A DNA stretch of 23,676 nt, taken from contig CABUKY010000015.1 of assembly GCA_902492185.1 (NCBI GenBank), positions 1 to 23,676 on the forward strand. The letters run 5' to 3'. Every line of letters starts with the position of its first letter. Positions within the stretch are counted from its first letter, which is position 1. The position numbers and the translations under genes were made by a program. Under the pieces are notes generated by a model, which saw nothing but the letters and a program-made list of their open reading frames with translations, ran no database searches and was not told where the DNA came from. This DNA is from an uncultured Collinsella sp. (GTDB lineage Bacteria; Actinomycetota; Coriobacteriia; Coriobacteriales; Coriobacteriaceae). Shown here one piece after another: positions 1 through 6,892 of the stretch.

Positions 1-48
1 ATTATTTTCCGTTTCGACGAACAGCCGATCGTGTCAAATTTGGTCTAA

Positions 49-1599
49 CAGAGCCTAATTTTTTGCAATCGAAACGCCGAGGCCAAGGAACTGTCACACA
101 AATTCAACGCTCTCGGATATCGAACGGTTGCGATTAGCGGTCAAGATTCCGATGAGGTCCGCGATGCCGCGATCAGCCGACTTGAAGCCGGCGAGCTCGA
201 GTACATTTTCTCGGTCGATATCATGAACGAAGGCGTCGACATCCCCTCGCTCAATCAGATCATCATGCTTCGACGCACCGACTCCGCAATCATCTTTATT
301 CAGCAGCTCGGACGAGGTTTGCGCCTGAATGATGATAAGGAATACGCACTGGTGCTCGACTTTATTGGCAACTACCAGAGCAACTTCTTGGTGCCCATCG
401 CGCTTTCGGGTGACAAGACGTATAACAAAGACCGCCTGCGCTGTCTTGTTCAAGAGGGCGATTCGGCGATCCCCGGATGCTCGACCGTGAGCTTCGATCG
501 TATTTCCGAGGCACGCATTTACAAGGCCATCGACGGCGGCGATTTCACCTCCGTCAGGTTTTTGAAAAACGAATATCTCGACTTACGTCAAAAACTCGGC
601 AAGATCCCCTCGCTGCTCGAATTTGATCGTAACGGCTCTATCGATCCGCTGCTTATCTTCAAGAATAGCGGCTTAGGCTCCTACCACGCATTTCTTTCCA
701 AATACGAGCCGGACTACACGGTTCAATTTTCCTCTGATCAAACCAAGATTCTCAAATTTATTTCGCAAAAGCTCGCCGCGGGCAAGCGATTCGAAGACCT
801 CTATTTGCTTCAAACGCTCGTCGAAGCCGGACACGAGGGCTATCGGCATATGCGCGAGGCCGCGCTTAGGAACTATCGCACGCAGCTTAAGGACAGCGCG
901 GTTAGGTCGGCAATTGCAGTCCTTAAGGGCGACTTCGCCACTCCCAAGGATTTCGTGTCCCTGCTTATCGATGATGGAACCGGCCCTCGACTGACCGAAG
1001 TGTTTGCGAGCGCCCTGCGCAACGCAGAGTTCAAGCGTCAGATTCTCGAGGTGCTGGATTTTGGTATTGTGCGTAACCGACTCGACTATGCCGAGACGTA
1101 TGAAAACACAAATTTCGTTCTCAACGCCAAGTACACGTACGAAGAGGTTTGCCGTCTGATGAACTGGCAAAAGAACATCAACGGCCAAAATCTTGGCGGC
1201 TATTTTTACGACGAGAAGACCAATACATTCCCCGTGTTTATTAACTATGACAAGGCGCCCGACATTAGTGAGTCAATTCAGTATGAAGACCGCTTTGTTT
1301 CGCCGAGCAAGCTCATCGCAATCTCGAAGGGCAACCGCAAGCTCAACTCCCCCGAGATTCTGCGACTGCAGGCATGGCCGGGAAACGGCCTGAAGACGTA
1401 TTTGTTTATGCGAAAGAACAAGGACGATAAGGGTGGCAAGGAGTTCTATTTCTTAGGCGAAATGCATCCGACCGGCGAGTTCGAAGCTATTAAAACTAAG
1501 AGCGGCGACAACGCCGTCGAAATCGAATATGAGCTCAATGCGCCCGTGAGGCAGGACGTTTACGAGTTTATGCTCAGCGATTTGAGTGAGGCAGAGTGA
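49..1599 (+). CDS. DEAD/DEAH-type superfamily II helicase, C-terminal part with DUF3427-like region (partial at left edge)
   Basis: This is the C-terminal part of a superfamily II helicase whose N-terminal ATPase half lies outside the window. The reading frame is open from base 49. Conserved helicase C-terminal motifs are visible: LIFCNRN (motif IV-like), then MNEGVDIPSLNQ (motif V), then QQLGRGLR (motif VI, arginine finger). About 400 residues follow that resemble the DUF3427 tail found on large helicases, some of which carry an N-terminal phospholipase-D-like nuclease domain. Such proteins are usually accessory and DNA-processing; no specific role can be assigned. In this frame a TAA lies at 46-48. 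Before it, frame 1 gives FRFDEQ and frame 3 gives DRVK, both plausible for the family, so small indels (edge sequencing error or gene decay) are likely in the first 50 bases. An internal ATG at 223 falls inside motif V and is not a real start. The gene converges on the Nudix gene. Codon use is less GC-rich than in the his operon. Confidence 0.8.
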   Translation, partial: QSLIFCNRNAEAKELSHKFNALGYRTVAISGQDSDEVRDAAISRLEAGELEYIFSVDIMNEGVDIPSLNQIIMLRRTDSAIIFIQQLGRGLRLNDDKEYALVLDFIGNYQSNFLVPIALSGDKTYNKDRLRCLVQEGDSAIPGCSTVSFDRISEARIYKAIDGGDFTSVRFLKNEYLDLRQKLGKIPSLLEFDRNGSIDPLLIFKNSGLGSYHAFLSKYEPDYTVQFSSDQTKILKFISQKLAAGKRFEDLYLLQTLVEAGHEGYRHMREAALRNYRTQLKDSAVRSAIAVLKGDFATPKDFVSLLIDDGTGPRLTEVFASALRNAEFKRQILEVLDFGIVRNRLDYAETYENTNFVLNAKYTYEEVCRLMNWQKNINGQNLGGYFYDEKTNTFPVFINYDKAPDISESIQYEDRFVSPSKLIAISKGNRKLNSPEILRLQAWPGNGLKTYLFMRKNKDDKGGKEFYFLGEMHPTGEFEAIKTKSGDNAVEIEYELNAPVRQDVYEFMLSDLSEAE

Positions 1600-1602
1600 C
1601 AA

Positions 1603-1637
1603 AAAGGGGCGAGGCACCATGTGGCGCCCGCCCCTTT
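1603..1637. terminator. Bidirectional hairpin terminator between helicase and Nudix genes
   Basis: The outer stem AAAGGGGCG (1603-1611) pairs with CGCCCCTTT (1629-1637), and the inner bases GGCACCA/TGGCGCC extend it with one imperfect pair. A-runs on the left and T-runs on the right serve both strands. It sits 3 bases after the helicase stop and directly next to the Nudix stop, so it can end both convergent transcripts. Confidence 0.85.
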
Positions 1638-1638
1638 C

Positions 1639-2034
1639 TTACTTAAGCCCGAGTTTCTTTTCAAGCTCCCTAACGACTTTAACGTCAGCCGGAAGCCAAT
1701 CGACATCCCACAGGTTATTGGTATCGAGCCACTTCATGTCCTCGTGAGCGTGCTCTTTGAACTCCCCGGAAAGGATGTTAGCCAGGTAACACTGCATCGA
1801 CAGGTGGAACGTCTCGTAATCGTGTTCGACCGTGCAAAGATAGTCGAGGTTACCGATCGTGACCTCGAGCTCTTCTTGAATCTCGCGCACAATTGCCTGC
1901 TCGCCGGTCTCGCCCAGCTCGAGCTTGCCGCCCGGAAATTCCCAGCCGTCTTTAAACTCGCCATAGCCGCGCTGACAGCTCAGGATTTTTCCGTCCTTCT
2001 GAATAACCGCTGCTGCAACATTGATTGATTTCAT
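1639..2034 (-). CDS. MutT-type Nudix hydrolase, (deoxy)nucleoside triphosphate pyrophosphohydrolase
   Basis: A 131-residue single-domain Nudix protein. The Nudix box runs from G36 to V58, with G36, E42, R50, E51, E54 and E55 in the canonical GX5EX7REUXEE spacing; the usual Gly near the end of the box is Glu57. The N-terminus (MKSINVAAAVIQKDGKIL) and the WEFPGGK sequence just before the box are typical of MutT-like enzymes that hydrolyse oxidised dNTPs such as 8-oxo-dGTP to the monophosphate, cleansing the nucleotide pool in the cytosol. Substrate is inferred from family only. The start is supported by a GGAGAGGTG ribosome-binding site just upstream. It converges with a DNA helicase gene, so a shared DNA-maintenance theme is possible but unproven. 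Confidence 0.93.
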   Translation of the reverse strand: MKSINVAAAVIQKDGKILSCQRGYGEFKDGWEFPGGKLELGETGEQAIVREIQEELEVTIGNLDYLCTVEHDYETFHLSMQCYLANILSGEFKEHAHEDMKWLDTNNLWDVDWLPADVKVVRELEKKLGLK

Positions 2035-2209
2035 AACTAGTTATCACCTCTCCAGTTGAGCCCAACCAGTATAGGTGATCGACCGCCCGCCATGTCCCAG
2101 TCGCCTAAAAACCGCCCGCTCGACCAACCCTTGACACCGCTTTACCACCGGCACCCCATCCCCCGCTATCGAGGTCCAATACTTTTCCCACCGCCACCCA
2201 AAAACTCAT

Positions 2210-2225
2210 CCAAGATTAATCTTGG
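2210..2225. promoter_or_regulatory. Perfect 16-bp palindrome, candidate operator
   Basis: CCAAGATTAATCTTGG is a perfect palindrome whose right end overlaps the candidate -35 element (2222-2227) of the downstream operon. It has no U-tract, so an operator for a dimeric regulator is more likely than a terminator. The nearest regulator is the response regulator encoded two genes downstream, which makes autoregulation possible (inference). Confidence 0.45.
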
Positions 2226-2249
2226 CTCAAGAATCGCTTAATCTATAAC
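2222..2249 (+). promoter_or_regulatory. Candidate promoter of the DUF4342/two-component operon
   Basis: TTGGCT (2222-2227), a 16-base spacer and TATAAC (2244-2249) make a plausible sigma-70 type promoter about 115 bases before the first start codon. The rest of the 328-base gap between the Nudix gene and the operon (2035-2362) shows no coding signal. A second A/T-rich stretch, CACTATAG, lies just downstream. Confidence 0.4.
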
Positions 2250-2362
2250 CTGCACTATAGAGTTCGACCAAGGGCGGGGCGGCGCCACGCAGGCCGCCGA
2301 ACGCAACGCTCGCACCCGGGTAGATCGTCCGGCGTCGCGCCCATCGAACGAAAGGACAGGTC

Positions 2363-2905
2363 ATGGACGACCGCGAAAAAGTTGAAACCATCCGCACCAA
2401 GTGCAACGTGAGCTACACCGATGCCAAGGCCGCGCTCGACGCTGCCGACGGCAACGTTCTGGATGCCATCATTTGGCTCGAGTCGCAAGGCAAGACCCAG
2501 ACCACGTCGGCGCACGCCGCCACCGAGTCCGTGCCGGTCGACGAGCCCTCGGCCGAAATGGTCGCCGCGCAGGCCGCCTACGAAAAGTCGAGCGAAAAGA
2601 CCGACTTCTCCAAGAAGATGGACAGCGTGTGGGAGTATCTCAAAAAGCTCTTCCGCCTGAGCCTGGACACCAAGTTTATCGCCACGCGCCGCGATGCGAT
2701 CATCCTCAACATCCCCATCCTGATCCCCATCGTCGCGCTGTTTGCCTGGGGCGCCACGATATGGCTGATGCTGATTGGCCTGTTCTTTGGCATGCGCTAC
2801 CGCATCGACAGCGACGGCGACGTGCCCGGCAGCATCAACAACCTTATGAATCACGCCGCCGATGCCGCGGACGACATCAAGCAAAATCTGAACGACGACA
2901 AGTAA
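2363..2905 (+). CDS. DUF4342-type membrane protein with UBA/TS-N-like N-terminal domain
   Basis: A 180-residue protein of unknown function. Residues 1-45 resemble a UBA/TS-N three-helix domain (EKVETIRTKCNVSYTDAKAALDAADGNVLDAIIWLES), the fold also found at the N-terminus of elongation factor Ts. A polar Ala/Glu/Ser-rich stretch and a short basic amphipathic segment (about 80-105) follow, then a hydrophobic segment (about 113-146) long enough for one or two membrane passes, and a short Asp/Asn-rich tail. This layout matches proteins annotated as DUF4342. The start is supported by AAAGGACAGG just upstream. It lies 18 bases before the response regulator gene, in the same direction, so it is probably cotranscribed and may be linked to the two-component system. 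Its partner and activity cannot be read from the sequence. Confidence 0.85.
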   Translation: MDDREKVETIRTKCNVSYTDAKAALDAADGNVLDAIIWLESQGKTQTTSAHAATESVPVDEPSAEMVAAQAAYEKSSEKTDFSKKMDSVWEYLKKLFRLSLDTKFIATRRDAIILNIPILIPIVALFAWGATIWLMLIGLFFGMRYRIDSDGDVPGSINNLMNHAADAADDIKQNLNDDK

Positions 2906-2923
2906 TCGCAGACGGGGGCACGC

Positions 2924-3694
2924 ATGGCACGGATTCTGATCGTAGAGGACGAGGAGAAAATCGCCCGCTTTGTGACGCTCGAGCTGGAGCACGAGGGCTA
3001 CCAGGTGGAGCACGCCGCCGACGGCCGCACCGCCGTGGACCTGGCACTGGAGCGCGACTACGATCTGATTCTGCTCGATGTGCTGTTGCCGCAGCTCAAC
3101 GGCATGGAGGTCCTGCGGCGTGTCCACAAGCACAAGGACGTGCCGGTGATCATGGTCACCGCGCGCGATGCCGTGATGGATAAGGTTGCCGGGCTCGATG
3201 CCGGCGCCGACGATTACCTGACCAAGCCGTTTGCGATCGAGGAGCTGTTCGCACGGATTCGCGTGGCGCTGAAGCGCTCGGAGGCCGCGCGGACGGCTTC
3301 GGGCGTTGGCGGCGCCGGGGCGGGTGACGCGGGCGTCGACGCCACTGCGATACCCCCGGTCAGCGACTCGACCCAGGCTTCTGCCTCTCCCTCCCCCGCC
3401 ACGCTCGCCGTGGGCTCGGTCGCGCTCGACCCTGACCGCCGCGAAGTCACAGTCGACGGCTCGCCCATCGTGCTGACTGCCCGCGAGTTCGACGTTCTCG
3501 CCCTGCTTATGGCGCATGCCGGCACCGTGCTCACGCGCGAGCGCATCGCGCACGAAGCGCTGGGCTACGAATACGTGGGCGACACCAACAACGTCGACGT
3601 GCACATTGCGCACCTGCGCGCCAAGATCGAAGACGCCGGCAGCGCCCGCATCATCCAGACCGTGCGCGGGGTGGGCTATGTCTGCCGCGCGTAA
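2924..3694 (+). CDS. OmpR/PhoB-family response regulator
   Basis: A 256-residue two-component response regulator. The receiver domain (about 1-118) has the acidic pair E8/D9, phospho-acceptor D52 in LLDVLLP, T79 in MVTARD and K101 in LTKPF. A winged-helix DNA-binding domain follows (about 163-254), ending in the typical DVHIAHLRAKIED...IIQTVRGVGYVCRA. The linker (about 120-162) is unusually long and low in complexity, rich in Ala, Gly, Ser and Pro. It should act as a DNA-binding transcription regulator when phosphorylated by the kinase encoded immediately downstream, with which its gene overlaps by 17 bases. The target genes are unknown; the palindrome before the operon is one candidate site. 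Confidence 0.95.
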   Translation: MARILIVEDEEKIARFVTLELEHEGYQVEHAADGRTAVDLALERDYDLILLDVLLPQLNGMEVLRRVHKHKDVPVIMVTARDAVMDKVAGLDAGADDYLTKPFAIEELFARIRVALKRSEAARTASGVGGAGAGDAGVDATAIPPVSDSTQASASPSPATLAVGSVALDPDRREVTVDGSPIVLTAREFDVLALLMAHAGTVLTRERIAHEALGYEYVGDTNNVDVHIAHLRAKIEDAGSARIIQTVRGVGYVCRA

Positions 3695-4973
3695 CACCGA
3701 GGCCAAGCGCGTCACCTCCATCGCCCGCGCCATCAACTGGGGCTATATGTGGCGCCGCTTGATGAGCTACGTCTGGCTCGATCTGCTGCTGATGGTGATT
3801 GCGGCGGCGATCCTCGTCTATGGATACAACCAGACGCTGCCCGACAGCGCGTTTACCGCAGGCTGGATTCCCGGCGCCACCGTTCACGGCATGTCGCTGA
3901 CGCCCGCGCGCGGCTGGGACCTGACAACGCTCACCTATACCATCGAGCTTGCGCGCACCAGCAAGACCTTCCCCCTCGCGCAGGACCTCGTCACGCTATG
4001 GCCTCTCTACCTTGTCGTTGTGGGTTGGCAGGTCATCAGCGTGCTCAACATGCTCGGCGGCGCGAGGCGCGCGCGCCGCACCATGGCGCCGCTCAACGAC
4101 CTGGCCTTGCGCGTGGACGAGCTCGGCCGTATGCAGCTCTCCGGCGGCAAGATGGAAACGCTGGAGCAGGCCATCGAGCGCGCAAGCGTCGACTCGCCGA
4201 GCGTCACCACCGGCGACGCCGACCTGGCAAGCATCGAGGTCGCGCTCAACCGCCTGCTGCGCCAGATGCAAGAGGCCAAGCTGCAGCAGATGCGCTTTGT
4301 CAACGATGCAAGCCACGAGCTGCGCACGCCCATTGCGGTGATTCAGGGCTACGTAAACATGCTCGACCGCTGGGGCAAAGACGACCCGGATGTGCTGGCG
4401 GAATCCATCGCGTCCCTCAAGGCCGAAAGCGAGCACATGCAGGAGCTCGTGGAGCAGCTGCTGTTTTTGGCACGCGGCGATGCTGGCCGCACCGTGCTGC
4501 GGCGCGCGAATACTAACCTGGCTGCACTGGTCGGCGAGGTATGCGAGGAATCGCAGATGATCGATACCGAGCACACGTATCGACTGGCCTTTGACGCTTC
4601 GCTTGTCAGCGACCCGCGCTGCGACGCGCCCGTCGACGTGGCGCTCGTGAAGCAGGCCCTGCGCGTAATCGTGCAGAATGCCGCCAAGTATTCGGACGCG
4701 GGCACGCCCATCACGTTTGGCGTGGCGCCGGATGCGGGCGCGGGCACGATCGACATAAACGTTGAGGACGAGGGCATCGGCATGAACCAGGAATCCGCAG
4801 CCCACGCGTTCGAGCGGTTCTACCGCGCCGACAACGCGCGCGATGCCGGCGCGCAGGGCTCGGGTCTGGGGCTTGCCATTGCCAAGTGGATCGTCGATAG
4901 CCATGGCGGTGTCATTGGCGTGACCTCGGTCGAGGGTGTCGGCAGCCGCTTTACGATTCGCCTGCCACGGTAG
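3678..4973 (+). CDS. Membrane sensor histidine kinase
   Basis: A 431-residue sensor kinase. The frame stays open further upstream inside the response regulator gene, but that part is the regulator read out of frame. ATG at 3678 (MSAARNTEAKRV) is the sensible start and gives a 17-base overlap with the regulator, a common sign of translational coupling. Two membrane segments (about 31-50 and 103-127) flank a roughly 50-residue extracytoplasmic loop. A HAMP-like linker leads into the HisKA domain with the phosphorylated His213 in NDASHELRTP. The ATPase domain has the N box around N334 (QNAAKYS), DEGIGM, FERFYRAD and GSGLGLAIAKWIVDSHGG. The extracytoplasmic loop has no recognisable sensor fold, so the signal is unknown. 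Transcription is closed by a strong terminator just downstream. Confidence 0.95.
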   Translation: MSAARNTEAKRVTSIARAINWGYMWRRLMSYVWLDLLLMVIAAAILVYGYNQTLPDSAFTAGWIPGATVHGMSLTPARGWDLTTLTYTIELARTSKTFPLAQDLVTLWPLYLVVVGWQVISVLNMLGGARRARRTMAPLNDLALRVDELGRMQLSGGKMETLEQAIERASVDSPSVTTGDADLASIEVALNRLLRQMQEAKLQQMRFVNDASHELRTPIAVIQGYVNMLDRWGKDDPDVLAESIASLKAESEHMQELVEQLLFLARGDAGRTVLRRANTNLAALVGEVCEESQMIDTEHTYRLAFDASLVSDPRCDAPVDVALVKQALRVIVQNAAKYSDAGTPITFGVAPDAGAGTIDINVEDEGIGMNQESAAHAFERFYRADNARDAGAQGSGLGLAIAKWIVDSHGGVIGVTSVEGVGSRFTIRLPR

Positions 4974-4993
4974 GGATGCCCCTCGGCATAAAT

Positions 4994-5027
4994 AAAGGGA
5001 TAGGGCCACGCGGCTCTATCCCTTTTT
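4994..5027. terminator. Rho-independent terminator after the sensor kinase gene
   Basis: AAAGGGATAG (4994-5003) pairs with CTATCCCTTT (5016-5025), with GGCC/GGCT extending the stem, followed by a T5 run. The A-rich left flank allows it to serve the convergent VOC/PTS operon on the minus strand as well. Confidence 0.88.
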
Positions 5028-5049
5028 GCTAGCTATAGCAGCTTGTGCG

Positions 5050-5424
5050 CTAGTCGCGGCACAGGTGCACGGCGAAGCCGGCGAACTCGCGCTTAAAGTA
5101 CACGAGTTTGGTGCCGCCGCCGGGCAGCAGCACGCGCGACTCCTCGTTAACCTCGAGCCCGCGCTCGGCAAACCACTTCTCGGCCGCATCGATGTCGTTG
5201 ACGGCAAAGCCAATGTGGCCCTTGGCGCCACGACCGTTCTGCTTCATGATCTCGACCAGCGAATCGTTAAAGTACGAAACGGGGGTCTCGATGACGGGCA
5301 GGCCCATCATCGTCGAGAACAGCTCCGCGATCTCCAGGGCGTCTGCCGGGTCGGTGGCGTTAATGCCCACATGGGCAACGCGCATGCCAAAGAGCTCGAC
5401 CGGATTGGCGTTCTGCTCACTCAT
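5050..5424 (-). CDS. VOC-fold protein, like the C-terminal domain of some KHG/KDPG aldolases
   Basis: A 124-residue single-domain protein of the vicinal oxygen chelate (glyoxalase/dioxygenase) superfamily. The sequence MRVAHVGINATDPADALEIAELFSTMMGLPV, the middle part GHIGFAVNDIDAAEKWFAERGLEV and the ending REFAGFAVHLCRD resemble the VOC domain fused behind 2-keto-3-deoxygluconate-6-phosphate aldolase in some Firmicutes; here it stands alone. It follows the PTS IIB gene after an 11-base gap on the same strand, so the two are probably cotranscribed. This suggests a sugar-metabolism role, but the catalytic activity is unknown. The start at 5424 has only a weak ribosome-binding site; an internal Met at residue 14, just before the domain core, is an alternative start. 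Confidence 0.82.
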   Translation of the reverse strand: MSEQNANPVELFGMRVAHVGINATDPADALEIAELFSTMMGLPVIETPVSYFNDSLVEIMKQNGRGAKGHIGFAVNDIDAAEKWFAERGLEVNEESRVLLPGGGTKLVYFKREFAGFAVHLCRD

Positions 5425-5435
5425 ACAGGCAGCGC

Positions 5436-5723
5436 CTACTGAGCCATGACGTCGAGAACGGCCTTCTCAGCAGCGACGCGGTTCATGCCGGTCATGAAGG
5501 GCACGCCGCTCACGTACGGGCAGGTGAGGCCCTCGGGGGCAACGGTGGTGGCGATCAGCAGATCGGCGCCCTCGTCGCAAACGTCCTTGGCCTCGGAGAT
5601 GGCGCACTGCACGATCTCGTACTTGTCGGCGTAACCGTTGGCGTCGAGCATGGTGGCGACCTTCTGGGCAACGAGCGTGGAAGTAGCAGCGCCAGCACCG
5701 CAAGCCAAAACAATCTTCTTCAT
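5436..5723 (-). CDS. PTS sugar transporter subunit IIB, galactitol (GatB) type, orphan
   Basis: A 95-residue protein matching the galactitol/SgcB class of phosphotransferase-system IIB subunits. The N-terminal P-loop MKKIVLACGAGAATSTLVAQKV carries Cys8, the residue phosphorylated by IIA and used to phosphorylate the incoming sugar at the IIC membrane channel. Length is normal for this family. There are no IIA or IIC genes in the window; the only partner is the VOC-fold gene 11 bases downstream. It may supply a complex encoded elsewhere, or act as a phospho-signalling protein. A GAAGGGAGAC ribosome-binding site precedes the ATG. The start lies about 160 bases from the divergent gene at 5887, so the two share one promoter region. 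Confidence 0.92.
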   Translation of the reverse strand: MKKIVLACGAGAATSTLVAQKVATMLDANGYADKYEIVQCAISEAKDVCDEGADLLIATTVAPEGLTCPYVSGVPFMTGMNRVAAEKAVLDVMAQ

Positions 5724-5825
5724 AGGTAATGTCTCCCTTCGTGGTTTACTTTAGGTAAGTGTACCGCAGCGAGCGATGGCGCTCGGCCTCGATGCACTTT
5801 TATGCCAGTTTGCCTGCGCACTGCG

Positions 5826-5831
5826 TATAAT
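5826..5831 (+). promoter_or_regulatory. Consensus -10 element upstream of the unknown membrane protein gene
   Basis: A perfect TATAAT lies 55 bases before the ATG at 5887. No good -35 hexamer is visible at the correct distance. A small hairpin CGCTC/GAGCG (5855-5871) lies in the presumed leader, just before the AAGGA ribosome-binding site. The same interval must hold the promoter of the divergent PTS IIB operon. Confidence 0.4.
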
Positions 5832-5886
5832 ACATCGAGTACATGTTGTCATACCGCTCGCTTTATGAGCGACTAAGGACCCTAAT

Positions 5887-6510
5887 ATGCCCGATTCCCG
5901 CACCCTCTGGACCGCCGTCGTCATTATTTGTATCGCCATATCGGTGTTCTTTAGCGTAAAAAAACGCACCACGTTTAAGCGCCTGCAACAGCTTATGGCT
6001 GCCAAGCAGTGGGACGAGTTCGATCGTTTGCTCGATGGCAAACTCACCAGCATGCTGTACCCGCGCTACAACCGCGACTACCTGCGCCTGAACTCCTATC
6101 TGCTGCGCGAGGACCACAAGCGCGCCGACGAGATGTTCGATTTGCTGCTGGGGCTCAATCTGCCCAAAATGCAGCGCGTCGACCTGGTGATCAAGGCCTT
6201 TAACTACTACGTTGGCCAGGAGGACCGCAAAAAGTCCAAGGAACTTCTGCACGAGATCAAGGGCTTTGAGGGCGGTCAGGCCGAGGCGGTCGCACACGAA
6301 TGCCAGCTGATGTACGACACGATGATCCTCAAGCGCCACAACGACATTCCCGAGCTGGAGCGCATGCTCGAGGATGTCGGCGACGACCCGGTCAAGCGCT
6401 GCCGACTGGAGTACCTGCTGGCCCTGCAGTACCAGAACAAGGGCGACGAAGCCAAGTTCCAGGAGTTCCTGGAGAAGTCGGGGCAACACTCGATGGCCGT
6501 CAACGCGTAA
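5887..6510 (+). CDS. Membrane-anchored helical-repeat protein of unknown function
   Basis: A 207-residue protein that I do not recognise. Residues 7-24 form one hydrophobic segment (LWTAVVIICIAISVFFSV) followed by KKR, which predicts an N-terminal signal anchor with the bulk of the protein in the cytoplasm. The rest is almost entirely helical and charged, with repeating patterns such as FDRLLDGKLTSM, YLRLNSYLLREDHKRADEMFDLLLG and LEYLLALQYQNKGDEAKFQEFLEKSG that resemble tetratricopeptide repeats. It may be a membrane-tethered scaffold. The start is supported by AAGGACCCTA just upstream. It is followed after 31 bases by tRNA-Leu on the same strand, and no good tRNA promoter is visible between them, so read-through transcription into the tRNA is possible. 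Confidence 0.8.
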   Translation: MPDSRTLWTAVVIICIAISVFFSVKKRTTFKRLQQLMAAKQWDEFDRLLDGKLTSMLYPRYNRDYLRLNSYLLREDHKRADEMFDLLLGLNLPKMQRVDLVIKAFNYYVGQEDRKKSKELLHEIKGFEGGQAEAVAHECQLMYDTMILKRHNDIPELERMLEDVGDDPVKRCRLEYLLALQYQNKGDEAKFQEFLEKSGQHSMAVNA

Positions 6511-6541
6511 CGGACGGCTTGTGCTAGACTTCTAGTCTCAC

Positions 6542-6626
6542 GGGGGCGTGGCGGAATTGGCATACGCAGGAGACTTAAAATCTCTCGCCGCAAGGATTGT
6601 GGGTTCGAGTCCCACCGCCCCTACCA
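6542..6626 (+). tRNA. tRNA-Leu (anticodon UAA), CCA encoded
   Basis: The acceptor stem GGGGGCG (6542-6548) pairs with CGCCCCT (6616-6622), including one G-U pair, followed by discriminator A and CCA. The anticodon arm GGAGA-CTTAAAA-TCTCT gives anticodon UAA. The long variable arm (CGCCGCAAGGATTG region) fits the class II structure of leucine tRNAs. The T-arm is GTGGGTTCGAGTCCCAC. It reads the UUA codon, rare in GC-rich genomes. Confidence 0.95.
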
Positions 6627-6826
6627 TATGGAGCTTTCGAGCCGGTGTCCCCAAGGGATGCGGGCTCATTTCTTTTAGATGCCGGCGGGACTCGAACCCG
6701 CGGGGGGGCGAGCGTCAAGCGGACGCGCAGCGTCCGCAGCGAGCCGGCGAGGGCGCCGGCAGGCGGCCGAAGCCGGTGCGGATTTGCGCAGCAAATACGC
6801 AGACGTCCCACCGCCCCTACCATATG
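6609..6826 (+). repeat. 22-bp direct duplication of the tRNA-Leu 3' end (6609-6630 and 6805-6826) flanking a hairpin-rich 174-bp interval
   Basis: The 22 bases made of the last 18 tRNA positions plus TATG occur identically at 6609-6630 and 6805-6826. Both copies are followed by related hairpin terminators. Between them lie an antisense T-arm-like sequence (6681-6704; on the minus strand GCGGGTTCGAGTCCCGC) and three hairpins: 6719-6737 (GCGGACGC, loop GCA), 6743-6760 (GCCGGC) and 6782-6796 (ATTTGC, loop GCA). Two of them share a GCGCAGC core. This may be a remnant of a second tRNA gene, a tandem duplication, or the flanks of a lost element that used the tRNA 3' end as an attachment site. Confidence 0.7.
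6639..6676 (+). terminator. Terminator of tRNA-Leu
   Basis: GAGCC (6639-6643) pairs with GGCTC (6663-6667), with an inner TCCC/GGGA pairing, followed by ATTTCTTTT. It starts 13 bases after the tRNA 3' end. A diverged second copy of the same arrangement lies at 6834-6873. Confidence 0.75.
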
Positions 6827-6833
6827 ATTGTTT

Positions 6834-6873
6834 GCGAGCTCGTCTCCCTTTGGGATGTGGGCTCGCTTCTTTT
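6834..6873 (+). terminator. Second, diverged terminator-like hairpin behind the duplicated tRNA 3' end
   Basis: GCGAGC (6834-6839) pairs with GCTCGC (6861-6866), with inner CCC/GGG, followed by TTCTTTT. It is similar in layout and downstream bases to the hairpin at 6639-6676 and appears to be its duplicate. No intact gene lies directly before it. Confidence 0.6.
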
Positions 6874-6892
6874 GGACGCCGGTGGGGCTCTA

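Noticed and set aside
2255..3736. 493-codon minus-strand frame opposite the DUF4342 and response regulator genes
   Set aside because: Both plus-strand genes have clear domains and ribosome-binding sites, while the minus-strand product is His/Arg/Gly-rich and domain-free.
6532..6540. Extended -10 element TGCTAGACT directly before tRNA-Leu
   Set aside because: Transcription from it would begin inside the mature tRNA, so it cannot be the tRNA promoter.
6575..6823. Small reading frames across the tRNA-Leu locus with products such as GGGTRTHN
   Set aside because: These are translations of the antisense T-arm and adjacent hairpins, a familiar annotation artefact at tRNA genes.
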